A DNA stretch of 50,787 nt from Minisyncoccota bacterium (lineage in GTDB: Bacteria; Patescibacteriota; Minisyncoccia; Phycocordibacterales; CAIZLB01). Positions 1 through 7,630 of this stretch are shown here, piece after piece. The notes beneath the pieces were generated by a model that had not been told where the DNA came from, made no database searches, and saw nothing but the letters and a program-made list of their open reading frames with translations. A program made the translations under genes and the position numbers. The DNA lies in the NCBI GenBank assembly GCA_018062305.1, contig JAGOSK010000004.1, positions 1 to 50,787 of the forward strand, written 5' to 3'. Every line of letters starts with the position of its first letter. Within the stretch, counting starts at the first letter, position 1.

Positions 1-75
1 AATAAAGGCCTGTTTGAGCAGTTCTTTGTTCTTAAACTCTATGCCAATGCTTGTTTCGAATACTCCAAAATCCAT
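1..75 (-). CDS. rnc: Ribonuclease III, N-terminal 25 residues (cut by window edge)
   Basis: The first 25 codons run off the left edge of the window. They read MDFGVFETSIG, then IEFKNKELLKQAFI, which matches the first helix of RNase III, where the family has a pattern like (I/Y)xFKNxxLLxxAFxHRSY. RNase III cleaves double-stranded RNA in rRNA and mRNA processing. The gene starts 51 nt downstream of the stop of the NusB-Nudix gene on the same strand, so the two are probably co-transcribed; a nusB-rnc pairing of RNA-processing genes makes sense. No Shine-Dalgarno site is visible. The catalytic acidic residues lie outside the window, so the call rests on the N-terminal motif only. Confidence 0.72.
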   Translation of the reverse strand, partial: MDFGVFETSIGIEFKNKELLKQAFI

Positions 76-126
76 ATATTATGTAAATTATTAACTATAT
101 TGTCGCGAGCGATACCGTCTGTACCC

Positions 127-1047
127 CTACGCTACCACATTTTGCCGTTTTAGCAATATTTGAATAGCCTTGGTAACTATTGGCAAAATGTCATTATAAA
201 AATTGAGAGTCAGAATATCTTTCACATTAAACCACTTCGCGTCTGTCAGTCCCCCGCTGGTACCAAGAGTAAGTGGCGCGTACTCAGCCTTTCCAAGAAA
301 ATATGCCACTTGTTTTCGTAATTTTCCCTCTTCAGGATGAGAGGCAATGTACTCATTGTTTGCAAGCTCATCCTCGATAACAATATCAATTCCCATTTCT
401 TCTTTTATTTCTCGAATTACACCTTCTTTCACCGATTCACCAGTTTCAAGTTTCCCTTTTGACAAAGTCCAATGACCAAACACATCATGTACCAATGCAA
501 GATACATTTCACCTTCGTGGAAAGCGTATACAACTGAGCCACCTAGAACTTTGATTGGCATTTCCTCGTAGGGCACTTCTTTTTTCTTTTCTTTCTCTTT
601 TCGAGTAGAAACTTCTTCTTTTCCAGGTTCACCCATTTCTTTATACACAGCACCGAGTACTCCGTTGACAAACTTCCCGGACGTCTCTCCCCCAAATGAT
701 TTTGCGAGTTCAATAGCTTCATTGATTGCCACTTTTGCAGGCACTTCTTTTCTATCTCCAAAAATGAGCTCAAAAAGACCGATTCTAAGTACATTTCTAT
801 CCACCATAGCAATCTTGTCGATAGGCCACTCAGGTGCAGCTTTTTCGATAATAGTGTCTATATCCTTTCTCTTCTTCAGAACTCCATCAGCAAGGTTTTT
901 TACAAATGAAAAATCACCCATACCAGGCGCAAACTCATCCACATGTCGGTGGAGTATTTCTTCTATTGTATTATCGGGAGCATTACGAAAGTCTCTCTCG
1001 AAGAGTGATTGGAGAACTATTGATCTGGATAGGTGCCGGTTTGCCAT
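127..1047 (-). CDS. nusB: NusB antitermination factor fused to a Nudix hydrolase domain
   Basis: A 306-residue protein with two domains. Residues 1-140 are NusB (starting MANRHLSRSIVLQSLFE, with the typical IDKIAMVDRNVLRIGLFEL and VAINEAIELAKSFGGE segments), the RNA-binding antitermination factor needed for rRNA transcription. A Lys/Glu-rich linker at about 145-160 leads into a Nudix hydrolase domain (about 165-295) with an intact Nudix box: G198, E204, then R212-E213-I-K-E216-E217-M-G219. The box residues bind metal, so the domain should be active on a nucleoside-diphosphate-linked substrate, which cannot be named. I start at the ATG at 1047 because NusB homology begins there; an upstream in-frame start at 1128 would add 27 unconserved residues. 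NusB is normally about 140 residues and free-standing, so the fusion is the unusual feature. Confidence 0.9.
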   Translation of the reverse strand: MANRHLSRSIVLQSLFERDFRNAPDNTIEEILHRHVDEFAPGMGDFSFVKNLADGVLKKRKDIDTIIEKAAPEWPIDKIAMVDRNVLRIGLFELIFGDRKEVPAKVAINEAIELAKSFGGETSGKFVNGVLGAVYKEMGEPGKEEVSTRKEKEKKKEVPYEEMPIKVLGGSVVYAFHEGEMYLALVHDVFGHWTLSKGKLETGESVKEGVIREIKEEMGIDIVIEDELANNEYIASHPEEGKLRKQVAYFLGKAEYAPLTLGTSGGLTDAKWFNVKDILTLNFYNDILPIVTKAIQILLKRQNVVA

Positions 1048-1170
1048 AAGGTGCAATTGATACTTGGTGCAATATTTGAATAAACTTAATTCGAATTTAA
1101 TTATAGGATAGGTTGAGACGAATAGCAAATGTATGTGGTTTTTTTATGAGAAGATATGACAGCGTACAGT

Positions 1171-1214
1171 ATGTATCAAGTATCCAACGTGTATCCTTTA
1201 GATACTTGATACAT
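1171..1214. repeat. Palindromic intergenic repeat, copy 1
   Basis: Perfect 14-bp arms (1171-1184 and 1201-1214) flank a 16-nt asymmetric spacer. The spacer read on the minus strand is TAAAGGATACACGTTG, almost the same as in the other five copies. The copy sits between the stop of the surface-protein gene (1281) and the nusB start (1047). Confidence 0.85.
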
Positions 1215-1229
1215 ATACAATACCTAACA

Positions 1230-1265
1230 CAAAACTACCCCGCACTTTCGTACGAGGTAGTTTTG
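1230..1265 (-). terminator. Hairpin terminator after the VPATG surface-protein gene
   Basis: CAAAACTACC (1230-1239) pairs with GGTAGTTTTG (1256-1265) around a GC-containing loop, 15 nt beyond the stop of the gene at 1281-2675. The T-rich 3' side fits an intrinsic terminator, and the symmetry would work on both strands. Confidence 0.7.
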
Positions 1266-1280
1266 ATAGATAGTGTTCCC

Positions 1281-2675
1281 TTACCCAATAATCCCTTTCT
1301 TTTGCATATTAGCAAGTTTGAAAGCGTTGATTTTTTGAGCAAAGGCACCGTTCTTCTTTCGAGAGATCATGTATGCTGCGAAGAGACTCCAAAGCACTAG
1401 ACCCACTGAGAAGAGTGTCATCTTGAGACCGAAGCTAATACCTGTAGCTGGAACCTGTGAAAGGAATACTCCTGACACTGGTGTTCCAAGGTTTTGATCT
1501 CGAATCACTGTGACGTTAGACTGATTAGTAAGTACGCCATTGATGTTTGTAGAACATGTAGCTGTTACTGACTGACCATTACCATACATAGTTACAGTAG
1601 CAGTCTTGTATCCAGGTGTGTTATATGACCGTGAGATAGACTGACCGTTTCCATAGAGGTTATCAGAACCTGTCCATGAGTATGAGTAGTTATTGTAATA
1701 TCCGTTTGTGTTATTTGCGTACGCTGTCCATGTAACGTTCTGGTTGATACCAGCGTTTGTTGGGTTAGCTACACAGTATGCACCAACAGTACCAGGGTTG
1801 TAGTTATCTTGGATATTTACTCCACACGTTCGTGTAATAGAATCAGAACCAGATCGGATAGTCACTGTAGCAGTCTTGTATCCAGAGTATGAGTATCGTC
1901 CAGTAAAGTTCTGAGCATTTGAGTTAATACCATTGTCACCTGTCCATGAGTATGAATAACTTCCGTTACCGCCTGATGCTGAAGCAGAGAATGAAATATC
2001 CTGGTTTATATATCCAACCGTTGGACTAATAACGCAGTTACCAGTAAGTGCTGGTGTTGGAGCTGGTGTAGTTGAACCACCGCCTCCGTATACGATCAAG
2101 TTGATTCGCGCATCGTTGTTGTTGATGTTTGTTGGGTTGAATGTATTCGTTACAGTATTCGTGTTTGTATTATCGTTCGCATTAGCGTTAGCATTGTTGT
2201 TTTCGTTTGAACTATATACATACTGTGACTGAGGAGCAGATGAACCACCACCATAACTTGGTGCACGTGACGGTGTGTTGTACACGTAATCGTAAATAGG
2301 CTGTGAAGCGTATCCACTTCCATATGAAGGAGTTGAGTATCCACCACCGTATGATGGAGTTACGTAGTTGTTGTATGAAGGAGTATCATACGCATAACTT
2401 CCATAGTAATTTGGTGTGAAGTCGTAAGTATAATCATCGTTTGCATAGCTACCATAATAGTTAGGTGTGAAATCGTATGTATAGTCGTCATTAGCATAAC
2501 TACCGTAATAATTTGGGGTAAAGTCATAAGTATAATCATCAGAAGCTCCCCAACCCCCATAACTCCAATCACTGTCACCAAAGGCCAATGTGGTCTGAGG
2601 TACAAAAACAGCAGATAGAATAAAGAGAGAAACTCCCAAAGACATGAATTTGATAAATGTATGTGTTTTTTTCAT
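1281..2675 (-). CDS. Surface protein with PKD-like domains and a VPATG sorting-type C-terminus
   Basis: 464 residues. A signal peptide (about 1-31, ending near TTLAFG) leads to a Tyr/Gly-rich region that includes three perfect-length 17-residue repeats (46-96), then an Asn/Thr-rich low-complexity stretch, then two PKD-like beta domains (about 212-290 and 300-380) with the SYSWTGxN and GYKTATVT segments. The C-terminus holds VPATG (408-412), a hydrophobic segment, SRKK and a 20-residue tail ending KLANMQKKGIIG. The motif-hydrophobic-basic order resembles an LPXTG sorting signal, although the cytoplasmic tail is unusually long. The same C-terminus recurs in the gene at 33030-34397, and a sortase is encoded at 7631-8431. 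The role is probably cell-surface attachment or a pilus/S-layer-like structure; this is inference. Confidence 0.85.
   Translation of the reverse strand: MKKTHTFIKFMSLGVSLFILSAVFVPQTTLAFGDSDWSYGGWGASDDYTYDFTPNYYGSYANDDYTYDFTPNYYGSYANDDYTYDFTPNYYGSYAYDTPSYNNYVTPSYGGGYSTPSYGSGYASQPIYDYVYNTPSRAPSYGGGSSAPQSQYVYSSNENNNANANANDNTNTNTVTNTFNPTNINNNDARINLIVYGGGGSTTPAPTPALTGNCVISPTVGYINQDISFSASASGGNGSYSYSWTGDNGINSNAQNFTGRYSYSGYKTATVTIRSGSDSITRTCGVNIQDNYNPGTVGAYCVANPTNAGINQNVTWTAYANNTNGYYNNYSYSWTGSDNLYGNGQSISRSYNTPGYKTATVTMYGNGQSVTATCSTNINGVLTNQSNVTVIRDQNLGTPVSGVFLSQVPATGISFGLKMTLFSVGLVLWSLFAAYMISRKKNGAFAQKINAFKLANMQKKGIIG
2388..2540 (-). repeat. Three tandem 51-bp coding repeats
   Basis: Three direct units encode DDYTYDFTPNYYGSYA(N/Y), residues 46-96 of the surface protein. 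The units differ mostly at synonymous positions, so the copies are not brand new. Aromatic-rich repeats like this are typical of extended surface stalks. Confidence 0.9.
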
Positions 2676-2684
2676 AATGTATAT

Positions 2685-2712
2685 ATTATATAGTGAAATA
2701 TAAAAATGTCAA
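2685..2712 (-). promoter_or_regulatory. Sigma-70-type promoter giving a leaderless transcript (surface-protein gene)
   Basis: On the minus strand: -35 TTGACA (2707-2712), 16-bp spacer, -10 TATAAT (2685-2690), then exactly 9 nt to the ATG at 2675. The expected transcription start is within 0-3 nt of the start codon. Confidence 0.8.
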
Positions 2713-2726
2713 GTGTTTAACGATAA

Positions 2727-2754
2727 AGACCAGTGTTCCTGGGAACACTGGTCT
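2727..2754 (-). terminator. Terminator of the L,D-transpeptidase gene
   Basis: A perfect 13-bp stem, AGACCAGTGTTCC with its complement, around a 2-nt centre. It is followed on the minus strand by TTTATCG and lies 22 nt beyond the stop at 2777. Confidence 0.8.
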
Positions 2755-2776
2755 AAAAAGCTCATATTTAGAGCCA

Positions 2777-3586
2777 TCATTTGTATCCGCCACCAAGATG
2801 CTTTCCGTTGAACTTTTCTTCTTCCGTAAGGGTGATAGCCTCGAAGCTGGAGAGTGCAACTCTCGTGCTAGGTGGTAAGAACGGCATCCCGACGACGGGA
2901 TTTTTACTGGCACTCTGTACAAGGATCTGACGGTTGAAGAAAGCCTCCCTAGCTACTTTGACGTTTACCTCAGAAGGATCACTGAGTATTTTCAACTTAT
3001 AGGATCCATCAGGTAATTTGTCATACAGACGCCGGACGATATCCGACTCGGTAACAAATTCACCAGTTGATCCTATGATCTTGACCGGGGTGCCAATTGA
3101 GACTAACTCACTCAGCCTCTTTGCATCTTGAACGAACATTCGTACGCAAGCGTGAGATTGCGGAATGCCGATGTCGACATTGTCGACTCTGAGAGGCTTG
3201 AAGTCGGGTGAGCCGTGGATGAACATGTTGGTAGCATCAAGCTGCATTGCATAAGGCATAGGTGCGCCTTTGTACAGATGAGATGTTCTACCAACTCCCT
3301 CTTTGGTCGTAATCTTGTAATTACCTGGGGTTGTCTCCAGATCTTTAGCAAGACCACTACCAGTACCGCAAGGTACCATCATCAAAGACATATTACCGTC
3401 CAAGACGTAGAGGAGTTGCGTGGTTATGTCGATCACGATTCTCTTACCTGACGTATAAGGAACAACTCCCATCGGCGCAATAGACTGCGCTTTTGGAACT
3501 TCCTGAGCTGATGCACAGGAAGCGAAGCCGATGTTGATGGCAAGAGCCACGAGCATGACGAAGAACTGACAAGGAACATTTTTCAT
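2777..3586 (-). CDS. L,D-transpeptidase (YkuD family), exported
   Basis: 269 residues starting MKNVPCQFF. A signal peptide (about 1-27, ASA before Q28) leads to a YkuD catalytic domain (about 48-172). H124-G in FIHGSPDF and S144-H-A-C147-V-R149 form the active-site motif, with C147 as the nucleophile. The family usually has SHGC, so alanine at 146 is a mild departure. The enzyme would form 3-3 crosslinks in peptidoglycan or attach proteins to it. A further domain of about 100 residues follows. I start at 3586 because the signal peptide begins there; the upstream in-frame start lies in the leader. Codon choice and base composition are less AT-rich than in neighbours, and the gene has its own promoter and terminator. 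Confidence 0.87.
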   Translation of the reverse strand: MKNVPCQFFVMLVALAINIGFASCASAQEVPKAQSIAPMGVVPYTSGKRIVIDITTQLLYVLDGNMSLMMVPCGTGSGLAKDLETTPGNYKITTKEGVGRTSHLYKGAPMPYAMQLDATNMFIHGSPDFKPLRVDNVDIGIPQSHACVRMFVQDAKRLSELVSIGTPVKIIGSTGEFVTESDIVRRLYDKLPDGSYKLKILSDPSEVNVKVAREAFFNRQILVQSASKNPVVGMPFLPPSTRVALSSFEAITLTEEEKFNGKHLGGGYK

Positions 3587-3623
3587 TTGGAATAACTGGG
3601 TTGTAGGTTTGACTGATATATAT

Positions 3624-3652
3624 ATTATATAACACATATCGAAATAAAGCAA
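3624..3652 (-). promoter_or_regulatory. Promoter of the L,D-transpeptidase gene, with a leader of about 35 nt
   Basis: -35 TTGCTT (3647-3652), 17-bp spacer, -10 TATAAT (3624-3629). The leader contains CAGTCAAACC and no Shine-Dalgarno site. The promoter and leader resemble those of the lipoprotein gene (7546-7575): both have TTGCTTG, then TGTTATATAATAT, then CAGT(C/T)AAACC. Confidence 0.75.
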
Positions 3653-3670
3653 GCAACCTGATCCAACAAA

Positions 3671-3697
3671 AAAACCGCATGTACTTCACGCGGTTTT
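3671..3697 (-). terminator. Terminator of the proline-rich membrane protein gene
   Basis: AAAACCGC (3671-3678) pairs with GCGGTTTT (3690-3697). On the minus strand the stem is followed by a run of T. It lies 40 nt beyond the stop at 3738. Confidence 0.8.
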
Positions 3698-3737
3698 GAA
3701 CTTATTTTGAGCCAGTTCAATGGGCCTTTCGTCAGCT

Positions 3738-4403
3738 TCAGCGATTGGGTCCAGGCATTTGACGACCTTGGGGGTCGAAGTAATTGCCCTTTTCGTTCCA
3801 GTGCCACTTTTTGGCTTGGTCCTGAATTCGCTTTGCCTCCTCAGGTGACACATTCGTCCCAAGAACGACTCGTTCACCTGTACGGTTGTTTGTCCTGCCC
3901 ACCACGAAATCCCGCGGTGGTTGATTGAAAACTACGCGACGCTCCCCTTGTGGGACCATTGGTGTTTCGATGACAGGAACAGCCTGGACCACGGAGGGCT
4001 GGACTTCGATAGCTGCTGGAACTGGCGGCGTGACCACTGGGGGTGCCACAGCCGGTTGACGAGCTGGGATCACTGCGACCTCAGCAGGCTTTGACCATGA
4101 CGGCCAGGCCAAACTGATGAGCTCGAATGCGATGAGCAACACGAGCAGGATCGACACGACGCCAACAATCCATCCCAGAATCTGTTTAACCACGGGATGG
4201 AAAAACGGACCTGGAGTTGGGGTAGTTGTTGATTGTGCAGCGGGGATGCTGGCAACCACTTGACGTGCAATCCGTTGCACGTCGGCATCTGTCAGCGTTT
4301 GGACAGCCGGCTGAGGAGAACGTGGTTGGGGGGCTGGTGCTGGACGTGGTGGAGGATTTCCACCTGTGGGTTGAGGGGGTGGTGGCAGGGTGGGTGGATT
4401 CAT
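3738..4403 (-). CDS. Proline-rich single-pass membrane protein, unknown function
   Basis: 221 residues from MNPPTLPPPP. Residues 1-70 are Pro/Gln-rich, one membrane segment follows (about 72-96, LGWIVGVVSILLVLLIAFEL), then a Pro/Val/Ala-rich linker and a short basic C-terminal module (ERVVLGTNVSPEEAKRIQDQ, then WHWNEKGNYFDPQGRQMPG). I chose the ATG at 4403 because the best promoter (TTGACA-17-TATGAT, 4549-4577) has its -10 box over the alternative ATG at 4553, so transcription should begin downstream of that codon. The gene is clearly richer in G+C than its neighbours and has a private promoter and terminator. I recognise no family. Confidence 0.65.
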   Translation of the reverse strand: MNPPTLPPPPQPTGGNPPPRPAPAPQPRSPQPAVQTLTDADVQRIARQVVASIPAAQSTTTPTPGPFFHPVVKQILGWIVGVVSILLVLLIAFELISLAWPSWSKPAEVAVIPARQPAVAPPVVTPPVPAAIEVQPSVVQAVPVIETPMVPQGERRVVFNQPPRDFVVGRTNNRTGERVVLGTNVSPEEAKRIQDQAKKWHWNEKGNYFDPQGRQMPGPNR

Positions 4404-4548
4404 GGGTTCTGAGTAGGTTCGGGTTCTCTGACGTTTTTTGTTTTTACAAGGTGCTTTACCAACTCCATCCGGAGCGGCACTTGCCCTCGCGGTTTTTTGA
4501 CTAGGAGTTAGATCAGATTGGGTTTTACCCCTATATCTTGATGCATTA

Positions 4549-4577
4549 ATCATATCACCGTTAATGACTATTGTCAA
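4549..4577 (-). promoter_or_regulatory. Promoter of the proline-rich membrane protein gene
   Basis: -35 TTGACA (4572-4577), 17-bp spacer, -10 TATGAT (4549-4554). It implies a leader of about 140 nt if translation begins at 4403. Confidence 0.7.
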
Positions 4578-4665
4578 GCACACTCAAAAGCCCTTATTTT
4601 AAAACCTAGAATATAATTTCACATTAAAAAACGTCGCTCCACCGCTCCGATCCACTTCCCTTTCA

Positions 4666-4905
4666 CTATCTCTCCTTACCAGCAAGGTCAAGTACAGCAT
4701 TATTCAAACTTTCATCCAACTCTGCTTGAATTTGTGCCAAATTTTTGCTCTCATCTTGATCTTCCTTTTCTTCTATATCTTCAAGGGCTTCAGCTTTTTT
4801 CAATAAAGTATCCGAATCTTTTTCAAAAACATCGCCTTTCTTTGTGGCGTCTTGAAGGTCTTGTTCGAGCTTCTTTTTTACCTGTTGTATATCAAAATCA
4901 GTCAT
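4666..4905 (-). CDS. Small acidic coiled-coil protein
   Basis: 79 residues, almost entirely charged and helical (for example VKKKLEQDLQDATKKGD and AEALEDIEEKEDQDESKNLAQIQAELDESLNNAV), with no signal peptide or membrane segment. It starts 31 nt after the stop of the 610-residue gene on the same strand, so the two probably form an operon and the products may interact. No known family recognised. Confidence 0.7.
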   Translation of the reverse strand: MTDFDIQQVKKKLEQDLQDATKKGDVFEKDSDTLLKKAEALEDIEEKEDQDESKNLAQIQAELDESLNNAVLDLAGKER

Positions 4906-4936
4906 ATGTTTTTAGATTATTTTAGTAATTATATAT

Positions 4937-6769
4937 TTATATTGAAATCCAATCTGGTAGGCGTCGGATAACTTTGTTGAGTATATCTTTCTTCAATCGT
5001 TCTCTATCTGCTGGAGTAGTCATATCAAGGCGATTGTAGTCACGTTTGATTTCTCCAAATCCTTTAGCAAGTCGTGTAGTTTCTTCTTTCGTAAATGCGT
5101 CTTCATGTTCTGCAACTGTATTACCCAGTGCTATTGTTTTATATAACATCTCAAAGGCTTTGAGCTTTTGTTTTGGACCAGAATCGGTTTTTGAATTATT
5201 TGTAGTAAGTAATTCATATAGATGAATTAAATCATTCGATAGTGCTTCATTTGCAGATTCTCTACGAGCTTCAGTCAGCTCTATTTCTTCAGACTCATCT
5301 TCTTCATTTTCTACCAGAGCATCTTCTTGTGAGGATGCTAATTTTTTAGGAACAAGTGTTTCATTTGCAAGAGTATCAGACTGAGCTCCACCATCACGCT
5401 CGATAGTCATATTAGTAGGTGCTTTTGAAAATAATTGAGAACCATCAGATTTAATCGGTGATGTTTTAACAATACTATTATTCTCGACTTCTTCCTCGAC
5501 TACAGACTCTCCGTCACTCAAAGGAGCCTCCTCATCTACTTCCTCTACCGTTGTCAGATCTTCATTAGGCTGAGTTTTATCTACATCATCTATTACCGGC
5601 ACTTCGTTATCTAAATCGTCTACCGGTATTTCATTTTGTTCTTCTTCAGTTGGCACACCCTCGTCCACCTGATCTACGCCGTTGTTATCGACTGGTGTTT
5701 CATCAACTACATCATATTCATCTTGTTCACCATCGTCATGTACATCAAGCGTATCAGACCCGTCAGCTTCAGATATATCTTGTGCATTAGATTCATCAAC
5801 TTCAGGTATATCTAAATTCGGCTGTACCACAGAAGTTTCAATTCCCATCTTTCGTTTCATTTCATCATACTTTGCTGTCTTTTTATCTATCTTCCTGATC
5901 TTATCTTGAAGACCTTCGGCTATTTTGTACAATTTTTTCATAGTCTTCCCCGCTGATTTCTTTTTGGTATGAAACTCCGCAATACCATTTTTCAAAGTTT
6001 TGCAATCAGCAGGACTAACCCCTATCTCTACAGCTACGGATAAAGCCTGTGTGTATTCAGCAATTTTCTCATCACAGTACTGGTCATACACATTACCTTT
6101 CTGTATTTCATCATTTACCTGACCTAAGTACTCTTGTCTTTCATAATATCCATTCCCCTCACGAATCTTTTCAATGCGATTGTCGACTTTTTCCCCAAAG
6201 ACAACACCAGCCTCACTTACTTTTTGCTGAAAACTAACAATCTCGCGTGCAAATTGCATTGTTGTCTGGTCAATGTGTTCGATAATAGTTCGTGAATTGA
6301 GAATGTTATTATTGGAGTGAACAGTCTTTTCACCCCATGTACGTTTGAATATTTCTCGTATAGTTGAATCTCTTGCGGACTGTACTGTAGGTCCAAACTT
6401 TGCATCATCTGATGCTTTGATACTTTCAAAGAGTGCAATATTTTGTTCTTCTGTCACAGCCCTTCCTTTAAGATCAGCGATATCATTAACTTTAAATTGA
6501 ATCAACCTATTGGTCTCTTCTTTTTCATCCATAAGCTTCCACTTATCTACAGTATTTAACTTAATTGTCTCCACTACATTGTCTTTCCATTTGGAAGCTA
6601 CAGATTTAAACTTCTCATACTTTGCTTCAACCCAATCAGCGTGACTATTGAAATCGACTACTTTACCTAGAGCCTCTAGTCCCTTTCGTGGAATGCTTCT
6701 TGCTGTCTCAAATGGAGCGTCTAAGTTGTCACCCTCAGACATTTGATTTTCAAAATTTTGAGTTGTCAT
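4937..6769 (-). CDS. Large acidic, helical cytoplasmic protein, unknown function
   Basis: 610 residues from MTTQNFENQ. Three regions are visible: a charged helical N-terminal part (about 1-310) with heptad-like stretches, a very acidic low-complexity linker (about 315-500, rich in D, E, V, P), and a compact helical C-terminal part (about 520-610) ending RRLPDWISI. There is no signal peptide or membrane segment. An upstream in-frame extension to 7210 overlaps the next gene and is not protein-like. The start at 6769 is supported by a promoter, TTGAAT-17-TATAAT, whose -10 box ends 16 nt before the ATG. It could be a structural or scaffold protein; no family is recognised. Confidence 0.75.
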   Translation of the reverse strand: MTTQNFENQMSEGDNLDAPFETARSIPRKGLEALGKVVDFNSHADWVEAKYEKFKSVASKWKDNVVETIKLNTVDKWKLMDEKEETNRLIQFKVNDIADLKGRAVTEEQNIALFESIKASDDAKFGPTVQSARDSTIREIFKRTWGEKTVHSNNNILNSRTIIEHIDQTTMQFAREIVSFQQKVSEAGVVFGEKVDNRIEKIREGNGYYERQEYLGQVNDEIQKGNVYDQYCDEKIAEYTQALSVAVEIGVSPADCKTLKNGIAEFHTKKKSAGKTMKKLYKIAEGLQDKIRKIDKKTAKYDEMKRKMGIETSVVQPNLDIPEVDESNAQDISEADGSDTLDVHDDGEQDEYDVVDETPVDNNGVDQVDEGVPTEEEQNEIPVDDLDNEVPVIDDVDKTQPNEDLTTVEEVDEEAPLSDGESVVEEEVENNSIVKTSPIKSDGSQLFSKAPTNMTIERDGGAQSDTLANETLVPKKLASSQEDALVENEEDESEEIELTEARRESANEALSNDLIHLYELLTTNNSKTDSGPKQKLKAFEMLYKTIALGNTVAEHEDAFTKEETTRLAKGFGEIKRDYNRLDMTTPADRERLKKDILNKVIRRLPDWISI

Positions 6770-6875
6770 AGATTTTATGAATATAATTATATACCACATA
6801 ACTTGTACATTCAAATAAATTATCGGGGTACGCTTTTGATACAAAAGTATTAGCTCAAAAAAATAGTAAACAAAA

Positions 6876-6937
6876 ACTCCGAGTCTCGCAGGTAGTACAC
6901 AATGATTGAAAGTGTAAAACCTTTTGAAACTCGGAGT
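6876..6937 (-). terminator. Terminator with a long loop after the lipoprotein gene
   Basis: ACTCCGAGT (6876-6884) pairs with ACTCGGAGT (6929-6937), 35 nt after the stop at 6973. It is followed by TTTTTGTTTAC on the minus strand. The loop is 44 nt, longer than usual. Confidence 0.65.
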
Positions 6938-6972
6938 GGTTTTTGGTGATGGAGGGTGTGCGTTTGCAACAC

Positions 6973-7482
6973 CTATTCCCATCGACCGGTTCGAGGATTG
7001 TATCGACCCGGTTGGGGTCGTGATCCGCCAGTAGTTGCAGTCGCACTGTTGTTGGTATTTTGGTAATACCGATAGACAGGCGGTTGCTGCGGCTGGTAAC
7101 CGAACATTGGTGCTGGTTGATACTGTGGGTATCCGCCGTATCCACCGCCGTATCCGACATTTGAGGGACAAGGCTGGGGGCGATAGCCACACGGATTGAC
7201 CTGACCCCAACCCTGCGGTATGGGGTTGACGCGGATTCCACCACGCGCCTGAAACCCGTGAGGGTCACAGAGCGAGTTGGTGCTGAAGCTACCTTGGACT
7301 AATGGATGTTGTCCACGGCGACCAGTGATCGATTCATACGGATGTCCAGGACCGAAAGCTCCAACATGGACTGGTTGTTGAACCATGCCACAGACCCTGT
7401 TGTTGTCATCAACGATGACCGTACATGACGCGAGGAGCAGTGCGAACATTGCTCCGATTAAAAGAACGATTGAATTTTTCAT
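6973..7482 (-). CDS. Gly/Pro/Tyr-rich lipoprotein
   Basis: 169 residues. A signal peptide with a lipobox (LLLASC, Cys at 20) predicts a lipid-anchored exported protein. The mature part is rich in G, P, Q and Y (GYGGGYGGYPQYQPAP) and ends NPRTGRWE. No catalytic motif is visible. The gene has its own consensus promoter, a leader of about 60 nt and a terminator, and its base composition is richer in G+C than neighbours. A surface or matrix role is plausible but not shown. Confidence 0.8.
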   Translation of the reverse strand: MKNSIVLLIGAMFALLLASCTVIVDDNNRVCGMVQQPVHVGAFGPGHPYESITGRRGQHPLVQGSFSTNSLCDPHGFQARGGIRVNPIPQGWGQVNPCGYRPQPCPSNVGYGGGYGGYPQYQPAPMFGYQPQQPPVYRYYQNTNNSATATTGGSRPQPGRYNPRTGRWE

Positions 7483-7545
7483 GAGTCTGAGTTTCTGGAT
7501 GGTTTCTGAATTTTTTGTAGGATGACGGGTTTAACTGACCAAAAT

Positions 7546-7575
7546 ATTATATAACATGATTTACCTACATGTCAA
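7546..7575 (-). promoter_or_regulatory. Promoter of the lipoprotein gene
   Basis: -35 TTGACA (7570-7575), 18-bp spacer, -10 TATAAT (7546-7551). The leader begins with CAGTTAAACC and is A/C-rich. Confidence 0.8.
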
Positions 7576-7630
7576 GCAAGGCGTAATCCTCCCGCGCCAG
7601 ACATCGCAGGCACTCTTGCTCTTGCATCCT

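Noticed and set aside
1113-1400. Plus-strand open frame over the repeat, terminator and 3' end of the surface-protein gene
   Set aside because: It runs through a palindromic repeat and a terminator and is antisense to a real gene; the protein sequence has no protein-like pattern.
6855-7268. Minus-strand frame overlapping the lipoprotein gene, and the N-terminal extension of the 610-residue protein to 7210
   Set aside because: Both overlap the lipoprotein gene and its terminator in another frame; a lipobox and promoter support the lipoprotein instead.
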